A DNA stretch of 64,000 nucleotides from Clostridia bacterium (GTDB lineage Bacteria; Bacillota; Clostridia; Oscillospirales; Acutalibacteraceae). The stretch's first letter is position 1. Each line of letters opens with the position of its first letter. The notes below the pieces were generated by a model that was not told the DNA's origin, did not search any database, and saw only the letters and a program-made list of their open reading frames with translations. The translations under genes and the position numbers were made by a program. The stretch covers positions 1 to 64,000 of the forward strand of contig JAKSQO010000003.1 in the NCBI GenBank assembly GCA_024404095.1. Reading direction: 5' to 3'. Positions 57,240 to 64,000 of this stretch are shown in pieces.

Positions 57240-59099
57240 TTATCTTACGCTGTCAACAAGGCTCTTGAACTCTGTAACAACCTTTGATGCTGTTGTTCCG
57301 CCGAATGAGATAAGGCACCATGTATCTGTATCAACCTCATCATTCTTTGCGTCGTACTGCATACCTGCCATAACGAACTCGTTATCAGGCTCAATATAAC
57401 CGATAGCATCGTTCATAAGGTCAAATACGATAAGATTATCGCCGTATGTATCACGGAGAGCCTCAAAGCCGAAGCCGTCAATGCCTTTGCCGCCGAGAAG
57501 AATTTCGCCGTATGTTTCGCCGGGGCAGATTTCAACAAGAAGTGAATCTCCGAGCTCCATATAGCCGCACTCAGTTACTGAGTAATACTTGCCTGTTGCC
57601 TTGTCATAAAGGAAGAAATAGTCTGTGATACCTGACTTGCCGACAATGCACATAAGCGGGTTTGTAACTTCGATAAGGTACTGCTTATGAGCAATGTTGA
57701 GGAAAGGCTTAACTGTTTCCGCCTTGACAGGCTGCCAGCCCTGATACCATACGGAATAGCCCTCGCTGCCTGCAAGCTCGTTTACACCGAGGAAGTCACC
57801 GAGGTCATTGTTGAGCTTTGCGCACTCAGCCTCAGTCTTTGTAAGTCCGAGAATGATATATCCGATTTCGTGGCCGTAACGTACAGCCTCTTCATATCTG
57901 TTGAGGTCAAGACCGTCATCGGAATTGCCTCTTGTGTATGTAATTGTACCGATACAGCCCTGAATGTAAATGAAGTTGTAGCCTGCCGCATTGACAACCT
58001 CTTCAATGTAAGGAACAAAGTCAGCTGAGATAACCTCGAACTCGAAGCCGGAGTTTTCGGGATGTGCGCTGAATGTTGCGATCATTGTCGGAGTCTTTGT
58101 CTTGTCTGTCGGCCGGAACTCAAGTCTGTAAAGATTTGTGTCAAATGCATCGGGAGCGGTTCTGTCACGAAGATATCCGCTGATATCCTTCTTTGCAAGT
58201 GTGAGTGTACCGTCTGTCATATCTGCATATGCTTCCTTGATTGTCTTTGTTGTCTGATCAACAATCTTCTTAAGGAATGTACGGTTAACACCGCTCTTGA
58301 TATCTGTGATTCCGAGATTTGAAAGGAAAATGTTGTTGAGAACATTTGTTACTGTGTTGTCCCAAACACCCTGAAGGTCAATACCGCTGTGTGTATGAGT
58401 AACAGAGATATTAACGCTGACAATGTTGTTTGCTGCCGCAAAATCAGCAATCTCCTGACGGATAAGTCTTACATCAGCGTTTGCAATGCCGATTGCATCA
58501 AGAACTGCGAAAACAACATTTCCTCTGCCTGAACCGTCATTAAGAATAATTGTACGAACTGAAAGTCCGTCAAAGGTTTCATATGTTTCAGCCATAAGAC
58601 CGTAGCCGCCCATCGTATAGGGCACTTCGCCGAAGTCATCGGGCATAATTGAAGCCTCTGCATAACCGAGATTCCATTTTGCGCCTGCAACGGGAGCGTC
58701 AACAAAATCCTTCATGCCTGCATAGAAATTGCCGTAATTGTCAAGATTGAAATCCGCAAAATCGTTAATTACAGAAGTCTTTGGAATCACAAGACCGAGC
58801 ACCTTGCCGAGAACATTGATAAGCAGATTGCTGAGAGTGTTTACAAACTTTGCAAGTCCGTTCATGAACACCGTCTTGAAATCAGTTGAGGAAAGTGCCT
58901 CAAACTTATCACCTATTGCGTTTGCTGTGTCGATGATTTTTCCCTCATCAACAGCGCTGCTGATATAATCAGCAAAATTGCTTGTTACAGTTTCTTCAAC
59001 AACAGGCTGTGTATCCTCTGCAAAAGCGCAAACGCTTGCAGGGATAAGGAGACTGAAGCAAAGAAGAACTGAAATAACTGATAAAAATATCTTTTTCAT
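57240..59099 (-). CDS. Secreted neutral/alkaline ceramidase-like protein
   Basis: Exported protein (619 aa) with a signal peptide (1-27, ending VCAFA). After an N-terminal helical region (about 30-140) it matches the neutral/alkaline non-lysosomal ceramidase N-terminal domain: WNLGYAEASIMPDD near 142, a histidine pair HTHSG (235-239) and SAHPENSG with H346, the expected zinc ligands. Ceramidases split ceramide into sphingosine and fatty acid, and host or dietary sphingolipids are available in the gut. The serine motif of well-studied ceramidases (such as GDVSPN in Pseudomonas) is not evident, so another amide or ester may be cut. The frame reads 19 codons further upstream; AAGGAG sets the start at 59099. 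Confidence 0.82.
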   Translation of the reverse strand: MKKIFLSVISVLLCFSLLIPASVCAFAEDTQPVVEETVTSNFADYISSAVDEGKIIDTANAIGDKFEALSSTDFKTVFMNGLAKFVNTLSNLLINVLGKVLGLVIPKTSVINDFADFNLDNYGNFYAGMKDFVDAPVAGAKWNLGYAEASIMPDDFGEVPYTMGGYGLMAETYETFDGLSVRTIILNDGSGRGNVVFAVLDAIGIANADVRLIRQEIADFAAANNIVSVNISVTHTHSGIDLQGVWDNTVTNVLNNIFLSNLGITDIKSGVNRTFLKKIVDQTTKTIKEAYADMTDGTLTLAKKDISGYLRDRTAPDAFDTNLYRLEFRPTDKTKTPTMIATFSAHPENSGFEFEVISADFVPYIEEVVNAAGYNFIYIQGCIGTITYTRGNSDDGLDLNRYEEAVRYGHEIGYIILGLTKTEAECAKLNNDLGDFLGVNELAGSEGYSVWYQGWQPVKAETVKPFLNIAHKQYLIEVTNPLMCIVGKSGITDYFFLYDKATGKYYSVTECGYMELGDSLLVEICPGETYGEILLGGKGIDGFGFEALRDTYGDNLIVFDLMNDAIGYIEPDNEFVMAGMQYDAKNDEVDTDTWCLISFGGTTASKVVTEFKSLVDSVR

Positions 59100-59127
59100 A
59101 CTCTTTCTCCTTTCACGAGATAGAGTA

Positions 59128-59156
59128 ATTATACCACAAAACTTTCCGTTATTCAA
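59128..59156 (-). promoter_or_regulatory. Promoter of the ceramidase-like gene
   Basis: On the minus strand, TTGAAT (59151-59156), a 17-base spacer and a perfect TATAAT (59128-59133) lie about 28 bases before the start. Confidence 0.72.
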
Positions 59157-59252
59157 TATTTAAAGTATGCTAAATTTTCAGTATGGAACTACTTGAATTT
59201 GACAATACAATGTGATAGTATAAATTTACAGTAAATTAACGGAGGGTTAATT

Positions 59253-60185
59253 ATGAAACTTGATGCAATCATGGATGCGCTGAAATTTGCGTATCGTCAG
59301 AAAGCCGCTGTATACGCAGTCGGAGACTTTTTCAAAAATATATTTGCAGGCGGATTTTCGTTTAAAAGATTATTCGCAGGTATTCTTGCATTTTTTGAAA
59401 TGTTCGCCTGTGTTCTCTTTGACAAGCCTGTAACACCTCGCGGACCGGAGCTTGACCTTGAAGGCTATCATCTCGTTTTCTGTGATGAATTTGAGGGTAA
59501 TGAGCTTAACATGGATGTGTGGAAGCACCGCGGTCTCGGAACTCGCCGAACAGGATTCAACGGAGAAAGCCAGGTTTCTGTCAGCAACGGCAATCTTTAC
59601 CTTACAGGCGAATACCTTGAGGACGGCGCATACGGCGCAGGCTGGTACACAGGTATGATAAGCCTTAGAGAACATTACAAGCAGGGTTATTTTGAAATCC
59701 GCTGCAAGTGCAACAAGGACAAGGGATTCTGGAGTGCTTTCTGGATTCAGTCACCTAACAACCCGTATGACCACTATATCTCACAGGGCGGTGTCAACGG
59801 TGCTGAGCTTGATATTTTTGAAGCTATGAGCGGCGATAAAATACTTAAAAAGAATCGCAATTCTGTTACTCAGACAATCCATTGCAACGGCTGGGATGAC
59901 GATATTGAGAACATTGATTCAAGATGTCTCGGCATTTTCAAGGTCGGCAACGATATTTACGATGAGTACAACACCTACGGTCTTAAATGGACAGAGGACG
60001 AGTACATTTTCTATATCAACGGTGTTGAAAGCGCACGCAGTTCATTCGGTAACGGCGTTTCACAGATTCCCGAGGAAGTAATCGTTTCACTTGAAATTCC
60101 CGATGAGCTTCCCAAAAAGATTGCTTCAAACAAAGACTACTCAACACAGATGGTTGTTGACTATGTAAAAATTTATCAGCAGTAA
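59253..60185 (+). CDS. GH16 family glycoside hydrolase
   Basis: Beta-glucanase-like enzyme (310 aa). The catalytic signature ELDIFE (185-190) gives nucleophile E185 and acid/base E190; CDEFEGNELNMDVWKH near 77 and YFEIRCK near 146 are further GH16 marks. Likely substrates are beta-1,3- or mixed beta-1,3-1,4-glucans. There is no classical signal peptide; an amphipathic, hydrophobic N-terminal stretch (about 28-58) could tether it to the membrane. GGAGGG precedes the ATG. A GH3 beta-glucosidase follows on the same strand under its own promoter. Confidence 0.92.
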   Translation: MKLDAIMDALKFAYRQKAAVYAVGDFFKNIFAGGFSFKRLFAGILAFFEMFACVLFDKPVTPRGPELDLEGYHLVFCDEFEGNELNMDVWKHRGLGTRRTGFNGESQVSVSNGNLYLTGEYLEDGAYGAGWYTGMISLREHYKQGYFEIRCKCNKDKGFWSAFWIQSPNNPYDHYISQGGVNGAELDIFEAMSGDKILKKNRNSVTQTIHCNGWDDDIENIDSRCLGIFKVGNDIYDEYNTYGLKWTEDEYIFYINGVESARSSFGNGVSQIPEEVIVSLEIPDELPKKIASNKDYSTQMVVDYVKIYQQ

Positions 60186-60190
60186 TATTA

Positions 60191-60222
60191 AAGGCTGAGC
60201 CGTTCATCGGTTCAGCTTTTTT
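60191..60222 (+). terminator. Terminator of the GH16 gene
   Basis: A 9-bp stem, GCTGAGCCG/CGGTTCAGC (60194-60216, one G-U pair), is followed by six Ts. Confidence 0.9.
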
Positions 60223-60235
60223 GATTTATTATGTA

Positions 60236-60264
60236 TTGTTTAACAGATTTTTATATGCTATAAT
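60236..60264 (+). promoter_or_regulatory. Promoter of the GH3 gene
   Basis: TTGTTT (60236-60241), a 17-base spacer and a perfect TATAAT (60259-60264) lie 34 bases before the start codon at 60299. Confidence 0.68.
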
Positions 60265-60298
60265 ACACTTGTTATTTTATTCGGAATGGAGATTCTGT

Positions 60299-62674
60299 AT
60301 GGAAAAATATGCAAGATTCAAATATCAGCCGTGTATTCCTCTCGGAAAAGACGGCAGATGCGTAACAGCATCCAAGGAGCATACCTCACTTTCACGTCAG
60401 GCAGCAGGCGAAGGTATGGTTCTTCTCAAAAACATCAACAACGCACTTCCGCTTAAAAAGGGTGAAAAGGTTGCTCTGCTCGGCAAAACCACAATTGAGT
60501 ATATTAAGGGCGGCGGCGGAAGCGGTGACGTAAACTGCCCGTACATCCGCAACGTCTATGAGGGTATGTGCGAAAAGAAAGCTGAGGGCAAGGTTGATAT
60601 CTATCTCCCCCTTATTGATTTTTACAAGGACTACGTTGAGGAAATGGAGAAGAATGTTCCCACGCAGGAACAGATTAACGCAACGTGGGATGTTGTAAAC
60701 AATATGGATTTCTGCCAGCTCCGCGACGATATGACATATGACACATTTCAAAGTATGTTCGTCAAAGAAGCCGATATCTCCGATGAGCTTATCGAGGGTG
60801 CGGCAAAATTTGCAGAAACAGCAATCATTACAATCGGACGCTTTTCCGCTGAGGGAACAGACAGACGTGTTCTCGGCGGTGACTATATAACGTCTGATGT
60901 TGAAAAGCACCTTATCGACAGAGCGACAAAGCTTTTCAGCAAGGTTATCGTTGTGCTCAACGCAGGTGCGGTGCTTGACTGCGAATATTTTGCGGATAAC
61001 GATAAAATTCAGGCTGTGCTTATGGGCTGGCAGGCAGGTATGGAGGGCGGCGGAGCTATCGCCGATATTCTCTGCGGTGACGTCAACCCCTCAGGCAAGA
61101 TGCCCGACACGCTTGTTAAATCTTATGACAGCTATCCGAGCAAGGCTGATTATGAGGTCGGCTTTGAATATGTCGATTACAGCGAAGATATCTATGTCGG
61201 ATACAGATACTTTGAAACTGTTCCGGGTAAGCAGAAAGATGTTCGCTATCCCTTCGGATTCGGTCTTTCATACACAACCTTCGACATCAGCGGAAGCTTT
61301 TGCGGACACAGCGACGGAAAAATCGTTGCCGTATGCACAGTTAAAAACACAGGCAGCTGTGCAGGCAAAGAGGTTGTTCAGCTTTACTACTCTGCTCCGC
61401 AGGGCAAGCTCGGCAAGCCGTCAAAAGAGCTTGCAGGCTTCAAAAAGACAAAGCTTCTCAACCCGGGCGAATCAGAAACACTTGCAATCACATTTAACGT
61501 GAACGATATGGCAAGCTTTGACGACCTCGGAAAAATTGCAAAATCCGCATATGTGCTTGAAAAGGGCAATTATAAATTCTATCTCGGAACATCGGTAAAG
61601 GATAACGTAAAGCTTGATTATGAGTATACGGTAGATAACGATACCGTCACAGAACAGCTCACTCAGCTTTGCAAGCCGTTCAAGCTTGAGAAGAGAATGC
61701 TTGCAGACGGAAGCTATGAAGCACTTCCGACGGGTGAGGAAAGTTATTTCTATGGTGAGAACAAGCCGTCAGATGCCGTTGCGCCTGAAGAACTCGTTAT
61801 GTTTGACAAGGTCGGCACAGACATCACAATGGACGAATTTGTAGCTCAGCTCACAATTGATGAGCTTAAGGATTTCGTAGGCGGTCAGCCGCCGACAGGC
61901 GTTGCAAACACAGGATGCTTCGGCGGAATAAAGAGAGTCGGCGTTCCTGCCGTACCGACAGCTGACGGTCCCGCAGGTCTGCGTCTCGACACCAAAACAG
62001 GTATTCCGACAACAGCGTGGCCGTGCGCAACTCTGCTCGCAGCGACGTGGAATCCCGATATCGTTTACGAGGTCGGTGCGGCAGCAGCTTCTGAGCTGAG
62101 AGAAAACAACCTCGGTGTATGGCTTGCGCCTGCGCTCAATATTCACAGAAATCCTCTCTGCGGTCGAAACTTTGAGTATTTCTCAGAGGACCCTGTTCTT
62201 GCAGGTAAAATGTGTGCCGCTGAAATCAGAGGTATTCAGTCACAGAAAATTGCAGTTTCAATGAAGCACTTCGCCTGTAACAATAAGGAGCCGAACCGCT
62301 TTGCCTGCGATTCACGTCTTTCAGAACGTGCTCTGCGTGAGATTTATCTCAAGGGCTTTGAAATCTGCGTCAAGGAGGCTGACCCGTGGACGGTTATGTC
62401 GTCATACAACCTCATCAACGGTCAGCACACTTCCGAAAGCTATGAGCTTCTGACAGGTATTCTCCGTAACGAATGGGGCTTCAAAGGCATGGTTGTAACC
62501 GACTGGGGTGTCAAGAATGACCCCGTAAAAGAAATCAAAGCCGGCAATGATATGAAGATGCATTGCGGATACCCCGAAGACCTGCAGAAAGGTCTTGATG
62601 ACGGAAGAATAACAAGAACAGACCTTGAGGTTTGCGTTAAACGTATTCTTGAAATGTTTACAAAGCTTGCATAA
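60299..62674 (+). CDS. GH3 beta-glucosidase with swapped domain order
   Basis: Exo-acting beta-glucosidase of 791 residues. The usual C-terminal alpha/beta domain comes first (AGEGMVLLKNINNALPL near residue 37), then an Fn3-like domain (about 340-404), and the TIM-barrel that normally opens GH3 proteins comes last (about 508-791), with LAPALNIHRNPLCGRNFEYFSEDP and nucleophile D735 in VVTDWG. This permuted order is known from Ruminococcus and Butyrivibrio beta-glucosidases. No signal peptide; it probably cleaves imported cello- or laminari-oligosaccharides released by enzymes such as the upstream GH16. The frame extends 26 codons further, but GGAGAT before 60299 and the promoter decide the start. 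Confidence 0.93.
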   Translation: MEKYARFKYQPCIPLGKDGRCVTASKEHTSLSRQAAGEGMVLLKNINNALPLKKGEKVALLGKTTIEYIKGGGGSGDVNCPYIRNVYEGMCEKKAEGKVDIYLPLIDFYKDYVEEMEKNVPTQEQINATWDVVNNMDFCQLRDDMTYDTFQSMFVKEADISDELIEGAAKFAETAIITIGRFSAEGTDRRVLGGDYITSDVEKHLIDRATKLFSKVIVVLNAGAVLDCEYFADNDKIQAVLMGWQAGMEGGGAIADILCGDVNPSGKMPDTLVKSYDSYPSKADYEVGFEYVDYSEDIYVGYRYFETVPGKQKDVRYPFGFGLSYTTFDISGSFCGHSDGKIVAVCTVKNTGSCAGKEVVQLYYSAPQGKLGKPSKELAGFKKTKLLNPGESETLAITFNVNDMASFDDLGKIAKSAYVLEKGNYKFYLGTSVKDNVKLDYEYTVDNDTVTEQLTQLCKPFKLEKRMLADGSYEALPTGEESYFYGENKPSDAVAPEELVMFDKVGTDITMDEFVAQLTIDELKDFVGGQPPTGVANTGCFGGIKRVGVPAVPTADGPAGLRLDTKTGIPTTAWPCATLLAATWNPDIVYEVGAAAASELRENNLGVWLAPALNIHRNPLCGRNFEYFSEDPVLAGKMCAAEIRGIQSQKIAVSMKHFACNNKEPNRFACDSRLSERALREIYLKGFEICVKEADPWTVMSSYNLINGQHTSESYELLTGILRNEWGFKGMVVTDWGVKNDPVKEIKAGNDMKMHCGYPEDLQKGLDDGRITRTDLEVCVKRILEMFTKLA

Positions 62675-62682
62675 AAAGAAAT

Positions 62683-62720
62683 CCGCCGAAGAGGAACAAA
62701 TCCTTTTCGACGGTTTTTTT
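62683..62720 (+). terminator. Terminator of the GH3 gene
   Basis: A 13-bp stem, CCGCCGAAGAGGA/TCCTTTTCGACGG with minor mismatches, is followed by seven Ts. It overlaps the 3' end of the converging ECF gene. Confidence 0.9.
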
Positions 62721-63297
62721 ATCTGATTTTTATTCGCAGTATCCTTACTATCGCGGGGCAAAGAATAATATTTATTCCGAGCTCGAAGAGAAAGTTGCCG
62801 CCGACAAGTCCGAGAAGCATATATTTCACAGGGCTGTCAAAGCCTGCGCCCATTCCCCACTGTGAAATCGTATCATAAAAGAACAATCTGCATCCGATAA
62901 GGAATATTCCCGTGTTGACTATCGGACAGGCAATCGCAGAAACAATCACGGCAAAATACTGATTCACCTTTGCAAGAGTCTTATAAATAAGACCTGCGGC
63001 AAGTCCGCACAACGCACCTTTCAACAGAACAGTCACAATCGTTCCCGGTACGCTGATTGCCAGAAATGCTGCGGCATCTGTCATAAGTACAACAACACCG
63101 AATATAAAGCCGAGCCACATACTCACGAGCGGGCCGCACATAGCCGCACCGACAATAATCGGCACAAGAACAAGCGAAACCGAAAAAGGTCCGAGGTGAA
63201 TAAACTGTCCGAGCATCTGCAATACAATTACAGTCGCCGTCAGCACCGCGCCCATTGTCAGGGTCATCAGATTGCTTTTCTTGTTTGTTGCTTTCAT
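62719..63297 (-). CDS. ECF transporter S component, probable pantothenate-type
   Basis: Membrane substrate-binding subunit of an ECF importer (192 aa, about six helices). The family pattern is seen in LGPFSVSLVLVPIIVGA near 45 and WLGFIFGVVVLMTDAAAF near 70. It lies 87 bases downstream of coaX on the same strand, and pantothenate transporters are often placed beside pantothenate kinase, so pantothenate is the likely substrate. The open frame extends 28 codons further upstream, but AAGGAGG is correctly spaced before 63297. Confidence 0.8.
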   Translation of the reverse strand: MKATNKKSNLMTLTMGAVLTATVIVLQMLGQFIHLGPFSVSLVLVPIIVGAAMCGPLVSMWLGFIFGVVVLMTDAAAFLAISVPGTIVTVLLKGALCGLAAGLIYKTLAKVNQYFAVIVSAIACPIVNTGIFLIGCRLFFYDTISQWGMGAGFDSPVKYMLLGLVGGNFLFELGINIILCPAIVRILRIKIR

Positions 63298-63384
63298 AAA
63301 ATTTCCTCCTTGCTGTCGTCCGTCAAGCGGTACAACGCATAAAATTTTTATATTATCCCCAGCGGGAAATACAACCAACAATTA

Positions 63385-64000
63385 TTATTTCTTATTATTT
63401 TTTAAATATATGATGTTTAATCCTTTCAGTACAAGATTATCATCTTTTGTAATTTCTGTTTTGCAGTATCTTACAATCGGTTCCGCAAGACCTCCTGTGG
63501 CATAAACCTTGAACTGCTTACCGAATTCTTCACAAAGGCGCTCCGTCATTCCGTCAATCAGGCTTGCATTGCCGTAAATAACACCCGAGCGCATACAGTC
63601 AGCTGTATTCTTTGCCGCAACTGCATTCGGTGCTCCGAGTCCGACCTCGGGAAGCTGTGCCGCACTTTCTGACAGAGCGTGAAGTCCTGTCATAACTCCG
63701 GGTATAATCGAAAGTCCGTCAAACGTGCAGTTTTCATTGACAACAATCATTTTTGTTGCCGTTCCGAAATCAATCACAAGTGCGGGACTGCCGTAAATCC
63801 CGTGCACCGCCGCACAGGCACATATAATATCAGCCCCTACCGATGACGGAATATCACAATGAATGTTTACCCCTGTCTTTATTCCGGGGCCTACAAGCAA
63901 CGGCTCTATACCGAAAACAAAGCCGATTGACTTTGCGAAGGTTGCTGTGAGCGACGGAACAACCGACGAGATTATAGCACCGTTTATCTCGCTTTTGTCA
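63385..64000 (-). CDS. coaX: Type III pantothenate kinase, 5' end outside the window
   Basis: Phosphorylates pantothenate, the first step of coenzyme A synthesis; the type III form is typical of many Firmicutes. The visible 204 codons run in frame to the window edge (SSVVPSL near the edge), so roughly the first 55 residues are missing. Diagnostic parts are GPGIKTGVNI, the ASKHA phosphate motif VIDFGTATKM, the PGVMTGLHALSESAAQLP segment and YATGGLA near the end. It probably forms a transcript with the S component downstream. Confidence 0.93.
   Translation of the reverse strand, partial: DKSEINGAIISSVVPSLTATFAKSIGFVFGIEPLLVGPGIKTGVNIHCDIPSSVGADIICACAAVHGIYGSPALVIDFGTATKMIVVNENCTFDGLSIIPGVMTGLHALSESAAQLPEVGLGAPNAVAAKNTADCMRSGVIYGNASLIDGMTERLCEEFGKQFKVYATGGLAEPIVRYCKTEITKDDNLVLKGLNIIYLKNNKK

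Overview
The window reads as chromosome of a Gram-positive anaerobe of the class Clostridia, most likely a gut or rumen member of the Oscillospiraceae/Ruminococcaceae. The reasons are a dockerin-type calcium-binding repeat on a large secreted protein, InlB-type and FIVAR modules on a giant surface protein, a domain-swapped GH3 beta-glucosidase of the kind known from Ruminococcus, MocR and ECF vitamin-transport genes, meso-diaminopimelate dehydrogenase, strong GGAGG ribosome sites and Firmicutes-like sigma-A promoters. The species cannot be named from sequence alone. I saw no rRNA, tRNA, CRISPR array, insertion sequence or prophage.

Layout. 1-14,100: an exported-protein block, all on the minus strand. 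It holds a 2,775-residue surface protein, a secreted metallophosphoesterase and a 1,189-residue dockerin protein; promoters are visible for the first two and terminators for all three. 14,240-21,060: a MocR-type regulator divergent from an ECF vitamin-transport S component, a TatD-linked radical SAM protein, then a DUF421/DUF4363 pair, an NfeD/SPFH pair and a GT-C glycosyltransferase. 21,100-28,000 (minus): a PHP-domain protein with its own promoter, and an apparent operon of GH38 alpha-mannosidase, YhhN, a PNPOx-like flavoprotein, an ion transporter and a TfoX-N protein. 28,120-31,000: a second secreted metallophosphoesterase, an unusual peptide deformylase, an XRE regulator and a small AT-rich secreted protein with a long leader. 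31,070-34,780 (minus): a fucose operon (mutarotase, sugar kinase, isomerase) with no aldolase. 34,926-40,396: ComM, diaminopimelate dehydrogenase, and a PadR regulator leading two membrane proteins that share an almost identical N-terminal domain.

40,444-51,700 (minus) is one long apparent operon: unknown gene, gyrB, gyrA, DUF6056 membrane protein, mgsA, zinc-ribbon membrane protein, hisS, aspS. Gaps are mostly a few bases and a good promoter lies at 51,751-51,779. Divergent from it are ddl, a DUF1934 gene and argS. 55,146-59,100 (minus) holds a two-component system and a secreted ceramidase-like protein. 59,253-62,674 holds GH16 and GH3 glycosidases, which together suit beta-glucan breakdown. 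The right edge has an ECF S component next to coaX, suggesting pantothenate salvage for coenzyme A.

Together the genes describe a carbohydrate-scavenging, vitamin-importing commensal with a large secreted and adhesive repertoire set among ordinary housekeeping genes. I did not find a clear new defence or mobile system. The least explained items are the giant duplicated-module surface protein, the dockerin protein with no recognisable enzyme domain, the MocR regulator whose PLP lysine is arginine, and the paired membrane proteins with a conserved N-terminal cassette.
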